From: Maea johnstoni | Lineage: Eukaryota; Annelida; Polychaeta; Spionida; Magelonidae | Assembly (NCBI GenBank): GCA_963942565.1 | Contig: OZ012697.1 | Location: forward strand, 27,390,589 to 27,454,588 | Direction: 5' to 3' | Length of the DNA: 64,000 nt | Part shown: piece after piece, positions 60,801-64,000 of the stretch | Numbering within the stretch: position 1 is the stretch's first letter | How the letters are laid out: the number at the start of each line of letters is the position of its first letter | Made by a program: the position numbers and the translations under genes | The notes under the pieces: model-generated | Database searches by the model: none | What the model was told of the DNA's origin: nothing | Seen by the model: the letters and a program-made list of their open reading frames with translations, nothing else

Positions 60801-62431
60801 AAAGTTCATAAAATATGTCCCTTGATAATTTTAAACAAAGAATTGTAGGGAAAATCAAAATCACTGTACGTATAACTGAGAATTAGAAGGAACTTAATTA
60901 CTGTTAGCTGAATACCATTGACCCTACAATTATGGATGTCATCGATAGTCGACAAATCGATCGATCGACATTTACACTTTGTCAATTAAATCGAATCGAA
61001 TGGTTGGGTATCAAATCGAAATAATCGATATTCTGCAACCCAATAATGGCGTATGATTATAAATAAAAAACACACCTTTCCCAGATATTTTCATGTTAAA
61101 CTAACGCAATGTGAAACTAAGTATTGAACAATTTTTCTATGGCTTTTGTAAGAGAAATTGGAAGGAATGGTGTACTTTACTCAGGCATATGGCCATGACA
61201 CAGGTTATCGAACTGAATCGAATCCAATCGATATATATCGGAAAGAGTATAGCAATTAATCAAATTGAAAAAAAGGGATATCAGTGACATCCCTACAAAT
61301 AATTGTGCCCTACGAGCACGTTATGGTGTATCGAATCGAATCGAATTGAAATATATATCAATTAATCGAATCGATAAAATTTCATATCCATGACATCCCT
61401 ACCTACAATAGCTGACAGTGTGGCAACACAATGAGGTTTCCGATGTGCTTGACTTACCACAGTTTCTAGTATCTGATCATTGGCATCAACAAGCATGTCA
61501 AACTTGTCTTCGATCTCCACGGCCTGCCCCGTCTCCGTCACGTTCCCCTTGATGTTACGGTAGCGCAGCAACTGCTGGATCCTGAATACATAGGACAAAT
61601 ACATAATAAGAGGCTTCAATGCTAACTAAAAATATTACTGGCCACGTAGGATCTACTGGTGCTGCAAATATTTTAAGGTCCTATAGGGCTGTCATCAATA
61701 TTGCCCGTATCAATGAACCGGCAAGAAATCCTTGCTGATTATCGATATCTTGGGACGTCCCAAGATATCAATTCATATGTAAATTAGGTTGGGTAGTGAC
61801 GCCGCATTGCGACGTACTAAAAATAAACACAAACATGTAGTAAATCACCAGGTGCGATCAATATATTCATGCTGTCTAAGGTTGTTTTGCCTGACAAAAG
61901 AGTGAAACATTGCCGAAGCACCTCTTGAATAAACTACAGGTGAACTTGGATATTACGGACCACTGTATGACAGATTTTTGCATATATGACGGACGATATG
62001 CTTTGTCCCAGTTCGATGCATATCAAGTATTCGTCATATGTATACGACGGATTTTGCATATGACGGACTAATTTTCCTGGTCCCATTGAGTCTGTCATAT
62101 CCAAGTTCACCTGTATAACAAAGTATAGCTGAGGCTTTTTAAAATTTTCACTTCGAAAATAAAGCACAAAAAGAAATAGGGCACATGTCACTAACTTACA
62201 TACATATTCAATATTACAATAAAAGAAAGGTTCAAGTTGTTCAATTTATTATAAATGATCAGAGAGGGCCATAGAATTCAGGGCAATGACTTACATGTGC
62301 AGAATCCGCCGACCCTCCATATCCATGACATCCCTGAAGGACTGGAAGCTGGAGTAGAAATCGTAATCCTCACCGCCCACTGGCAGCTCATTGGAATGCT
62401 TGATGGACATCATCAATGCACGCAAACAGCC
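31779..62431 (-). CDS. EXOSC10: EXOSC10 (Rrp6, PM/Scl-100), exosome 3'-5' exoribonuclease; 18 exons, 5' end outside window
   Basis: Catalytic subunit of the nuclear RNA exosome; trims rRNA, snoRNA and other nuclear transcripts from the 3' end. Exons joined on the minus strand total 2427 nt (808 codons plus TGA), every junction has AG/GT and all phases agree. Numbering from the first visible residue: PMC2NT domain about 1-85; DEDD-Y exonuclease about 230-395 with D254 and E256 (motif VDLE), D312 (HGADSD), Y377 and D381 (YAREDTHY); HRDC about 421-505 (ends in YVLPNHM); low-complexity tail with a lysine-rich stretch (KKSKKKKRK) that suggests a nuclear signal; C-terminus ends QQWPKR like human QR. 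The spacing D254-D312-Y377-D381 matches human D313-D371-Y436-D440 as I recall it. The first visible exon begins after a splice acceptor, so the initiator exon lies beyond base 64000; human is about 885 residues. Introns hold many repeats and one DIRS element. Confidence 0.96.
32848..32965. repeat. 62-bp tandem duplication
   Basis: Two copies containing GGCAGGCATGGG and AATTAGCGTGATTGACAGCA, just outside the DIRS element in the last EXOSC10 intron. Confidence 0.9.
33164..33343 (+). repeat. DIRS inverted terminal repeat, 3' copy
   Basis: About 178 bp, reverse complement of 37986-38165 with about one length difference. Outside it the element carries a further 55 bp unique end (33109-33163) that is mirrored in the ICR. 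Confidence 0.92.
33383..33498. repeat. DIRS internal complementary region (ICR)
   Basis: Bases 33383-33455 are the exact reverse complement of the left tip 33109-33181, and about 33455-33498 are the exact reverse complement of the right tip 38139-38181. The join equals the circle junction of the two ends. Confidence 0.92.
34075..34449 (-). CDS. DIRS tyrosine recombinase domain
   Basis: Frame of about 124 residues just downstream of the RNase H. Motifs HSVRAAATTYALLKGV (HxxR) and ILEAADWASPTTFIDFYF (Trp and final Tyr) mark the catalytic part of a DIRS tyrosine recombinase. Confidence 0.85.
   Translation of the reverse strand: MKCYKKRMKSLRKEGEQRLFVTYGNGDNQGTGASKKTIARWITETIKFAYANASEEALRVMKIKAHSVRAAATTYALLKGVEVRHILEAADWASPTTFIDFYFRPGSGPGQEFASSVLKATERS
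34436..36118 (-). CDS. DIRS reverse transcriptase-RNase H frame
   Basis: Frame of about 560 residues. RT motifs seen include KKNGKWRPVINLKPLNQYL, SIDLKDAYFHVPIHPS, FRVLPFGVATAPRIF and the catalytic YLDDFL; then RNase H motifs LVTDASMEGWGAYL, INYLEMLAVFRAL and VRSDNMTVVTYLNKQGG. The pattern is that of the DIRS/Ngaro-type RT. Confidence 0.93.
   Translation of the reverse strand: MLPTDLKGRQLRNLGSINPPEASTSQGTAQDKAETTIASSRTIEIKESLFVPHGEEEIVEDVEEAEDLPIPTPGSDQFVTPFPDVPVGGRLLKFSRIWKTFCRDKWVLDVVERGYRMEFLEFPQFRGIVRSPIPSDKVSRDLLLGEVADMLAKSAIRRVPYNPQSGFYSRIFLAPKKNGKWRPVINLKPLNQYLKKQHFKKSTLADVIQEVEVDDWLISIDLKDAYFHVPIHPSQWKYLRFCVGEEMYEFRVLPFGVATAPRIFTKMMAPVAEYIRREIGLYTSPYLDDFLAKDKERSFLVWKSEKMVQFMLDVGLRINWEKSDLIPSQDTVHIGLRLMTKVGMVSVPEDRILAIVELVKTIQGKMMISASLYLRLLGCLNSVIHQVEWARLFIRPIQIYLQSFWKPSTGSLDDLIPVLNSLRGHLKWWRNKENLQRGLPLSPLIPNRELVTDASMEGWGAYLVQGGETRGVWSPQEKERHINYLEMLAVFRALIYFSQMWNPGDVVQVRSDNMTVVTYLNKQGGTRSSTLCFLTWDLLNWCRDRQLKTTFMSGQGSEML
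35892..37976 (-). CDS. DIRS gag-like frame
   Basis: Open frame of about 694 residues in the 5' part of the DIRS element. The N-terminal part has Cys/His pairs (CRTCQAKL, CWEHIG, CDKCEE) that look zinc-binding, then an acidic and Ser-rich middle and an Arg/Gly-rich tail (GGDRGGRGRGRG), fitting a nucleic-acid-binding gag-like product. Identification as gag rests on position and composition; it overlaps the RT frame. Confidence 0.75.
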   Translation of the reverse strand: MRLVSPWYSMSRQNTRSGKKMATRKCRTCQAKLRVEDTHALCWEHIGRSHFCDKCEELAPFGRYKDYQQFLANCWLEKDEQEGVGEMPRLSPRPGGPAEEGEIVEPLRKTSQNASRTSHHGGAHGEDAAVSDKEENGDLGHKSPQASGSLGSGRSSGGPSIELPSVWSKVKSLERGFEGLRSEMKNGLLSFKEEMKKFFTDTFSPRREGNDDVSVMETPTQAGVDDVEDVEEGSEEEEDDSLVEFKRRLSRIDSQVKTTPPVSVPSLTTTTTVSQGASQQPVVIHLFQDKDKEEKKRKEDEVEERNNDEDSLSLRDLVKSQLGKDDYKPYKSDQVCRDLTAEGPVLTNTAAQWARVCLDESVPFKAHFHESMWTHVVLTDDSLYKTTMVPKMVNQADSSGVKADIRQPRVPVSEVECSAWRKQVNEVLTSSSSTQNLSLVTQAIKNGYQFVDKDFKRLGMDPNVDVYVKEVCSMMGKKEPKFDKQSMAYKTLSSTNTMFRIITFIRMALETGKNLHESSVGSDDGSILPMFFKVMEKASEDLRLVTARLHGLSLRKVRGQVLEGSPFEKGDREKLVRATCLPSQYLFAGRLPDGEGFRDKDAQVARAKQEVERLERRKRFASNRPQGPSAKKPRFDQPSRGKYQSGYGSRQGGNNNRQFQDNRDKREPFRPSWRGGDRGGRGRGRGSANSNARK
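37986..38165 (-). repeat. DIRS inverted terminal repeat, 5' copy
   Basis: Reverse complement of the copy at 33164-33343; followed by a short unique tip to 38181 that is also mirrored in the ICR. Confidence 0.92.
38195..38262 (-). CDS. EXOSC10: EXOSC10 penultimate exon
   Basis: 68 nt; KSKKARKEYDPYNGEESGEK then WK, matching the human region around QFDPNKQ. Acceptor ttttttcag, donor gtaagt at 38194. The DIRS element begins only 12 bp into the intron. Confidence 0.88.
39169..39399 (-). CDS. EXOSC10: EXOSC10 exon (lysine-rich and acidic tail)
   Basis: 231 nt; contains KKSKKKKRK (likely nuclear signal), the acidic SDEDEAEKEKKED, then FEPFDYDKQDYKEF, matching human FTPYDYSQSDFKAF. Ends with G before gtaagc; the split codon becomes Glu. 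Confidence 0.92.
39449..39646. mobile_element. piggyBac-like MITE, family 1
   Basis: About 198 bp between TTAA at 39445-39448 and 39647-39650, with the family core GGATAGCTCTCACTGAGTAC and the end CAGCAGCATAAG. Lies in the EXOSC10 intron between exons 39169 and 40379. Confidence 0.75.
40379..40433 (-). CDS. EXOSC10: EXOSC10 exon (basic tail)
   Basis: 55 nt; WRLLRNTTKKQKKVKIVP. I used the acceptor ccaag because it keeps phase with both neighbours; the AG five bases upstream would put a stop in frame. Confidence 0.72.
41239..41292 (-). CDS. EXOSC10: EXOSC10 exon (short, low-complexity)
   Basis: 54 nt, 18 codons; YVPAPSNSSKTGTSKTNQ continues SPFDA to resemble human NPFRMFLPS. Acceptor gtag, donor gtaaag. 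The palindrome array starts about 350 bp upstream in the preceding intron. Confidence 0.78.
41643..41974. repeat. Array of ten 21-bp palindromes
   Basis: Ten copies of the half-site CAATACAAAC, one base, then GTTTGTATTG, starting at 41643, 41677, 41707, 41737, 41769, 41801, 41829, 41873, 41917 and 41954. The first eight are perfect palindromes. Spacing is 28-44 bp, many 30-34. Three units are preceded by GGTAACTTGAACC. Confidence 0.95.
42068..42575 (-). mobile_element. CR1/L2-type LINE 3' fragment with (ATT)n tail
   Basis: Minus-strand frame of about 121 residues: DHITPVLKDLHWLPIRKRIE, LYLRELLV, RAFCAYAPRLWNELPDNIKA, ending LKTLLFRKEFN; then GGGCGCTATATC and a (ATT)n tail at 42068-42092. Typical 5'-truncated CR1/L2 copy. 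It lies inside the palindrome-flanked segment 41600-43540. Confidence 0.88.
42698..42721 (-). promoter_or_regulatory. Histone-type mRNA 3' stem-loop, isolated
   Basis: The minus strand reads AAC then GGCTCTTTTCAGAGCCACC, the canonical six-base-pair stem, four-base loop and ACC flank of replication-dependent histone mRNAs. A purine-rich CAAAAGAG follows 10 bp later, like a histone downstream element. No histone coding sequence is visible on the upstream side within 300 bp. Confidence 0.75.
42887..42967 (+). CDS. Small ORF, 26 residues, CxxC plus poly-Arg; unrecognised
   Basis: Starts MDATRLERKDF, has CTVCK (one CxxC pair) and ends in VKRRRRRR-like basic residues before TGA. Too short to assign; may be the tail of a lost transposon protein or chance. 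Confidence 0.2.
   Translation: MDATRLERKDFKCTVCKSTVKRRRRR
43339..43491. repeat. Second array of the same palindrome, four copies
   Basis: Copies start at 43339, 43379, 43430 and 43471; the last two are perfect. Confidence 0.93.
43625..43948. mobile_element. hAT-like MITE
   Basis: 324 bp with ends CAGGGCTCGACCCTAAC and (reverse complement) CAGGTCTCAACGCTACC; subterminal GGACCAGTA repeats. No clear 8-bp duplication. Confidence 0.55.
44067..44150 (-). CDS. EXOSC10: EXOSC10 exon (C-terminal region)
   Basis: 84 nt, 28 codons; AAQEKAEKIWSSFISPFDA matches human VAQKKAQNIMESFENPF. Donor gtaagt. Confidence 0.9.
44406..44512 (-). CDS. EXOSC10: EXOSC10 exon (C-terminal region)
   Basis: 107 nt; encodes VQVKSSPIITAFSLTSQ, aligned with human IATAVITLFNE. 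The intron upstream of it contains the 92-bp minisatellite. Confidence 0.85.
44915..47207. repeat. 92-bp minisatellite, 25 units, EXOSC10 intron
   Basis: Consensus begins GGGAGAGACTTGTCACTGAG and contains CTGATCATCTTTGTACCATA. Units fall into variant classes (GAGCAG, GACCAG, GACGAG, AAACCAGAG at the same place) that recur in blocks, showing multi-unit duplication. The right end has a run of units sharing AGAACTATCACGG. Confidence 0.96.
47748..47983. repeat. Two adjacent inverted-repeat structures
   Basis: 47748-47817: CCCTGATT...CGCGAAGCG and CGCTTCGCG...AATCAGGG fold back. 47826-47983: CGTTACTCACCATTATCGCC and GGCGATCTGGTGAGTAATG fold back. Probably decayed short transposons. Confidence 0.6.
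48144..48294 (-). CDS. EXOSC10: EXOSC10 exon after HRDC
   Basis: 151 nt, phase 0 start; METAKVDLKPSRLEHPKY matches the human stretch around SAERLENVLFG. The internal ATG is not an initiator; a proper acceptor (gtag) precedes it. Confidence 0.9.
48377..48581. mobile_element. piggyBac-like MITE, family 1
   Basis: 205 bp between TTAA at 48373-48376 and 48582-48585; same core GGATAGCTCTCACTGAGTAC and end CAGCAGCATAAGGG. Just upstream of an EXOSC10 exon acceptor. Confidence 0.78.
48744..48850. mobile_element. Same GGTCTTAGCCAG family, left-end fragment
   Basis: GGGTCTTAGCCAGGATTT start, then diverges after about 100 bp. Confidence 0.55.
48898..49150 (+). repeat. Direct repeat pair, left copy (EXOSC10 intron)
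   Basis: Shares CAGAAACTGGC, TTTCACCCAGCAGCAG, GGATCTGATTGGACAATTAC and GAGGACAACTTATCC with 49380-49640. Confidence 0.85.
49147..49292. repeat. Long hairpin (foldback), about 146 bp
   Basis: Arms from GTTCCATCACGAGTGGATGG to TCTTGGGAC and back, about 65 bp each with a 12-bp loop. It lies between two direct copies of a 240-bp repeat. Confidence 0.88.
49380..49640 (+). repeat. Direct repeat pair, right copy
   Basis: Second copy of the 240-bp repeat; with the left copy and the hairpin between them this could be the remains of one larger element. Confidence 0.85.
49690..49852 (-). CDS. EXOSC10: EXOSC10 exon with HRDC, part 2
   Basis: 163 nt; YVLPNHMLLQMCELLPREAQ then ACCNPIPPLVRQHQMELHRI, the highly conserved end of the HRDC domain. 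Donor gtacgt. Confidence 0.95.
50144..50252 (+). mobile_element. Same SINE family, 3' fragment in an EXOSC10 intron
   Basis: Contains GGCCTGCTAGGGGAGGAAGG and GGTGGATACAAGACTATA followed by the CCTTTA-like tail; opposite orientation to the 30.3-kb copy. Confidence 0.7.
50634..50782 (-). CDS. EXOSC10: EXOSC10 exon with HRDC, part 1
   Basis: 149 nt; VYKKPIFSEQEYMELYRKSK then LKDVYAWRDKMARSEDES, the HRDC domain. Its first 60 bases and its acceptor are copied three times in the upstream intron (see the 126-bp tandem repeat). Confidence 0.95.
50784..51240. repeat. 126-bp tandem repeat carrying copies of the HRDC exon start
   Basis: Three copies after the true exon (pieces starting at 50851, 50977, 51103), each with acceptor gttcccag or gttcctag and 60 bases of exon (VYKKPIFSEQEYMELYRKSK), then a degraded remnant to about 51240. 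The period is 126 bp (129 for the first because of an extra AAC). Confidence 0.95.
51748..51893. mobile_element. MITE ending in GGGCCGATCA, right-end copy
   Basis: CTTGCCAGTCATTTAG ... AACCGATCGATTATAATCGA ... GATGATCGGCCCAACACTAG; related to the copy just described at 52645-52783. Confidence 0.65.
51925..52081 (-). CDS. EXOSC10: EXOSC10 exon with exonuclease motif III
   Basis: 157 nt; PLPEELVKYAREDTHYLLYL contains Y377 and D381 of the DEDD-Y class. Ends at VCQK in phase 0, donor gtgcgt. Confidence 0.96.
52441..52785. mobile_element. MITE ending in GGGCCGATCA, fuller copy
   Basis: About 345 bp from TAGGGCTGGGAATTGG to GATGATCGGCCCAACACTA; shares its right 140 bp with 51748-51893. Terminal repeats are imperfect. 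Confidence 0.6.
52785..55045. repeat. 95-bp minisatellite, about 24 units, carrying copies of an EXOSC10 splice donor
   Basis: Each unit holds, on the minus strand, GACTGGAGGATAAG|GTAAT, identical to the last 14 bases of the exonuclease motif II exon plus its donor. The array runs into that exon at 55032-55045, so the exon end is its first unit. Confidence 0.95.
55032..55222 (-). CDS. EXOSC10: EXOSC10 exon with exonuclease motif II
   Basis: 191 nt; VFHGADSDIQWLQQDLGLYV with D312, then LADWRI at its 3' end. The last 14 exon bases and the donor are the founder sequence of the 95-bp minisatellite that fills the following intron. Confidence 0.96.
55461..55776. mobile_element. MITE with CTGTAGAAT ends
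   Basis: About 315 bp; ends ATACTGTAGAAT and ATTCTACAGTAT, inner parts GGTAATTTTTCC and GGAAAAATTTGCC. TA next to both tips suggests a mariner-type insertion. Confidence 0.7.
55924..56067 (-). CDS. EXOSC10: EXOSC10 exon between exonuclease motifs I and II
   Basis: 144 nt, exactly 48 codons; begins HHSYRTFQGITCLMQIST, a hallmark of the DEDD exonuclease fold in Rrp6, and ends DPKIVK. Confidence 0.96.
56139..56446. mobile_element. MITE with GGTCTTAGCCAG ends, copy 1
   Basis: 308 bp; inverted ends GGTCTTAGCCAG/CTGGCTAAGACC. Same orientation and about the same length as the copy at 59389. Confidence 0.88.
56914..57103 (-). CDS. EXOSC10: EXOSC10 exon with exonuclease motif I
   Basis: 190 nt; starts VYPHPYQYELEHL and ends EFAVDLE, which carries the two metal-binding acids of exonuclease motif I (D254, E256). 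Acceptor ttttttcag, donor gtgaga. Confidence 0.96.
57160..57240. mobile_element. Fragment of the TTAGGCCTAAAAAA MITE
   Basis: ACCTAAAAAAAATTGTTTGT then TTCCTGTGAC; only one end retained. Confidence 0.6.
57588..57809. mobile_element. piggyBac-like MITE, family 2
   Basis: 222 bp between TTAA at 57584-57587 and 57810-57813; ends CCCATTGGCACTCAGAG and (reverse complement) CCCATTCACACTCAGAG. Different core from family 1. Confidence 0.75.
57850..57885 (+). repeat. (CAGC/CAGCCAGC)n microsatellite beside an EXOSC10 exon
   Basis: AGCC repeated about eight times, about 32 bp from the exon at 57917; it lies on the donor side of that exon. Confidence 0.9.
57917..58128 (-). CDS. EXOSC10: EXOSC10 exon (linker before exonuclease)
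   Basis: 212 nt; encodes FRLLAARHIQRPQLKFKDKI and DNCNTPFVPRL. The donor is gtgagt; the split codon TA|T gives Tyr across the next junction. A (CAGC/GCCA) microsatellite begins about 32 bp past the donor. Confidence 0.94.
58793..59030. mobile_element. MITE with TTAGGCCTAAAAAA ends
   Basis: About 238 bp; inverted ends continue inward as TTGTTTGTTTCCTGTAAC and GTTACAGGAAACAAACAA. A one-ended relative is at 57160-57240. Confidence 0.8.
59389..59697. mobile_element. MITE with GGTCTTAGCCAG ends, copy 2
   Basis: 309 bp; shares GGATTTAGAAACTGGGT near the start and CACCCAGACGCCCTGCTGGC at the end with copy 1. Confidence 0.88.
59723..59827 (-). CDS. EXOSC10: EXOSC10 exon (linker after PMC2NT)
   Basis: 105 nt, phase 0 at both ends; encodes LLDEASG near its start and SAVSTSWNKK at its end, matching the human LLDEASG...VVSSWNRK linker. 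Confidence 0.94.
59879..60174. mobile_element. piggyBac-like MITE, family 2, rearranged copy
   Basis: Contains the family 2 core (TTCTCCTTCAAATGTTTTCG) and right end CTGAGTGTTAATGGGTTAA. The left end is replaced, and the 17-bp sequence GGGTTAATATGGAACAC occurs at both 59943 and 60169, as if the right flank had been copied to the left. Confidence 0.5.
60306..60660. mobile_element. hAT MITE with perfect 8-bp target duplication
   Basis: 355 bp, ends TAGGGGTCCA/TGGACCCCTA, flanked by GATGACAG at 60298-60305 and 60661-60668. Interior rich in ACCGGTA motifs. In an EXOSC10 intron. Confidence 0.9.
60931..61401. mobile_element. hAT MITE with perfect 8-bp target duplication, ATCGAT-rich
   Basis: 471 bp flanked by CCTACAAT at 60923-60930 and 61402-61409; ends TATGGATGTCAT and ATGACATCCCTA. 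Interior full of TCGAATCGA and ATCGAT; an internal GTGACATCCCTAC near 61286 suggests a second nested end. Confidence 0.85.
61458..61581 (-). CDS. EXOSC10: EXOSC10 exon (PMC2NT, part 2)
   Basis: 124 nt; encodes about residues 46-87 with the strongly conserved EDKFDMLVDANDQILE segment. Acceptor attcag, donor gtaagt. Confidence 0.94.
61744..61769. repeat. Perfect 26-bp palindrome
   Basis: Half-site GATATCTTGGGAC followed at once by its reverse complement, no spacer. It lies in an EXOSC10 intron between two MITEs. Confidence 0.92.
61937..62113. mobile_element. pogo/mariner-like MITE
   Basis: 177 bp with ends CAGGTGAACTTGGATAT and ATATCCAAGTTCACCTG, flanked by TA on both sides. Interior has repeated ATATGACGGA motifs. 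Confidence 0.85.
62295..62431 (-). CDS. EXOSC10: EXOSC10 first visible exon (PMC2NT, part 1)
   Basis: 137 nt between acceptor ttcag and donor gtaagt; encodes visible residues 1-45, including EDYDFYSSFQSF, the PMC2NT motif of the Rrp6 family that binds the C1D-type cofactor. Starts in phase 0 and ends two bases into a codon. Confidence 0.93.
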
Positions 62432-62448
62432 CTGAAATAGTCAAGAAA

Positions 62449-62745
62449 TTAGAAACTGGGTGCCCAAAATTGACAAGTGTAAAATTCTTGGGCACCTTTT
62501 TTTTCCAAGGGAGACCAAAATATATTCAGATTAATATCAGCATATAAATATACTTATTCATTTATTGAGAAAAGGCATCTTAGCCTTATTTAATGTGATG
62601 GGAAATACAATAAGGTGAAAGTAATAATCAAACATTTGCTTGAAATCAACATTTTGTGGAAATTCCTCACAAAACAATTTAGGTGTCATGTGTGATTTCT
62701 ATGTGAATGGGTGCGCAAGAGACCCCCAGAGGCCCAGACACTTCA
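62449..62745. mobile_element. Same GGTCTTAGCCAG family, diverged copy lacking ends
   Basis: Starts TTAGAAACTGGGTGCC and follows the family body (GGAAATTCCTCAC, GGTGTCATG) but without the terminal repeats. Lies right upstream of the first visible EXOSC10 exon. Confidence 0.65.
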
Positions 62746-62770
62746 AAGTTAGTTACAATGTAAAGAGATA

Positions 62771-63123
62771 CAGGGCTCGACATTGGTGCTTGCCCCATTG
62801 CCCCGGGCAAGTAGATTTTGTAAATTATAGCTGTGGGGCAAGTGAAAACTGTATCTTGCTTGCCCCACTAGGAAAGAACATTTTGCATATTTCAGGTTTA
62901 CTTTTGAGAATGTGTGCAAGTTTTGTGGTCTGCCATCCAAGCTTGTCCTAGAAAATATGCCTTCACATGCCAGAACCATGTTCTACTTGGTTTTAAATGA
63001 AATATTATAAAATTATTATATACAACTTTTCAAGGGCAAGTGAAAGTTGGAGTAGGGCAAGTGAAAATTGAATCTCACTTGCCCTACGGGGCAAGTCGCT
63101 GCAAAAGTTAACGTTGTGCCCTG
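62771..63123. mobile_element. hAT-like MITE with GGGCAAGT subterminal repeats
   Basis: 353 bp; ends CAGGGCTCGACATT and (reverse complement) CAGGGCACAACGTT; GGGCAAGTGAAA occurs in both halves. A related fragment is near 63600-63690. Confidence 0.65.
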
Positions 63124-64000
63124 AGATAGGGAGGTTCCGCGATTCTCTTCCTATAAAGCATCAACATATTACGGTTTTATAACACTTCTAGAAATATCAG
63201 TTTTATTTCTCTGAAACTTTGCATGAGTAAAGTACAAAGCACAGTGGTTTTCAAAACAACTTATGTTCTTGGGGTCATACTTGTTACAGGACTACAAATT
63301 CAACCTGTCACAAAAAAGTCATTTTGCAACAGATTAAAACTGAATTTAAAAACAAGTATAAAATGAATAATTTATGCGAGTAATTTATCATTACTGTGAA
63401 CAACAACAGCAGTCACAAAGTTACAACGTTGTAATGTGTGACAGGATGCCGTCTCCCCATGATGCGATATGAACTTCAAGGATGCGAAACATTTTCAAGG
63501 TATCAGTGTCTGTTGATATACTACTACTGGTCATAAATGCTGCCCAAGCTATTAATTATAATTTAATATTCCTCATCACTCCTTGGTTAAACTAGCCTAA
63601 GGCCAATAGGGGGGAGCAGGCACCAACATAATTTTCAGAACTGCCTTGCCATGCTGGGCAAGTAGTTCATGATTTTTGCTTGCCCGAAGACTGTCAGATT
63701 GAAAACAGGCGATTACACCTGATATATGCTATTACCCCCGCATCGAATACGCCCGCTGTTTTTTTACTTTTCACAACCGTGTATTTCTCCTTCTTTTCTT
63801 CCTCCTTTCTCTTCTTTTCCTTTCTTTTAGTTATTTACGTTCATAGTCGAGTTAGTCATAGTGTAGTTAGTTGTGTCCATTTTTTCTTTGCAGGTTTATA
63901 CTCTCACGAGAACACACCAGAGAGTTGGATCTGGCCGCCGTGGATTCATTTCACTTGTGTGTCGGCACACGCTAGGTCACTTTTAAACATTGGAATTAAG
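63124..64000. other. Intron upstream of first visible EXOSC10 exon; no exon found
   Basis: I looked on the minus strand for an initiator exon with a donor in matching phase 0 and did not find one; a hAT-like fragment lies at about 63600-63690. Confidence 0.5.

Noticed and set aside
62771-63131. Target duplication GAGATA around the CAGGGC hAT-like MITE
   Set aside because: Only partial match and offset from the ends; not a clean 8-bp duplication.

Overview
This is animal nuclear DNA, almost certainly from an invertebrate chordate or a close relative. Amphioxus (Branchiostoma) is my best guess, inferred from how closely the one host gene matches its vertebrate orthologue, its intron-rich structure, and the mix of CR1- and L1/Tx1-type LINEs, a DIRS element and many short terminal-inverted-repeat elements. 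I cannot confirm the species without a database search.

Right half (31.7-62.4 kb, minus strand): one host gene, EXOSC10 (Rrp6/PM-Scl100), the nuclear 3'-5' exoribonuclease of the RNA exosome. I placed 18 coding exons with consistent splice sites and phases. They total 2427 nt, or 808 residues plus a stop. Only the 5' end (start codon, roughly 40 residues by comparison with human) lies beyond base 64000. PMC2NT, DEDD-Y exonuclease, HRDC and a lysine-rich C-terminal tail are all present, with every catalytic residue.

The EXOSC10 introns are crowded with repeats. A young, nearly whole DIRS retrotransposon (33.1-38.2 kb) sits 12 bp past the penultimate splice donor. A 95-bp minisatellite of about 24 copies amplifies the splice donor of the exonuclease exon. 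A 126-bp tandem repeat amplifies the splice acceptor of the HRDC exon. A 92-bp minisatellite has 25 copies. Two arrays of a 21-bp palindrome flank a segment carrying an isolated histone-type 3' stem-loop. There are also at least a dozen short DNA transposons (hAT-like, piggyBac-like with TTAA, pogo/mariner-like with TA).

Left half (1-31.7 kb): I find no convincing host gene. It holds decayed LINE fragments on both strands, a clean 5'-truncated retroinsertion with a 15-bp target duplication, four (TA)n microsatellites, a GA/CT tract, long G and C runs, tRNA-derived SINEs, a family of short elements with hairpin ends, foldback elements, and several GC-rich islands of 200-500 bp that could be regulatory.

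The strongest leads are the splice-site-amplifying repeats inside EXOSC10, the DIRS insertion beside a splice donor, the palindrome array with the isolated histone stem-loop, and a piggyBac-like insertion whose empty site is preserved in neighbouring minisatellite units.
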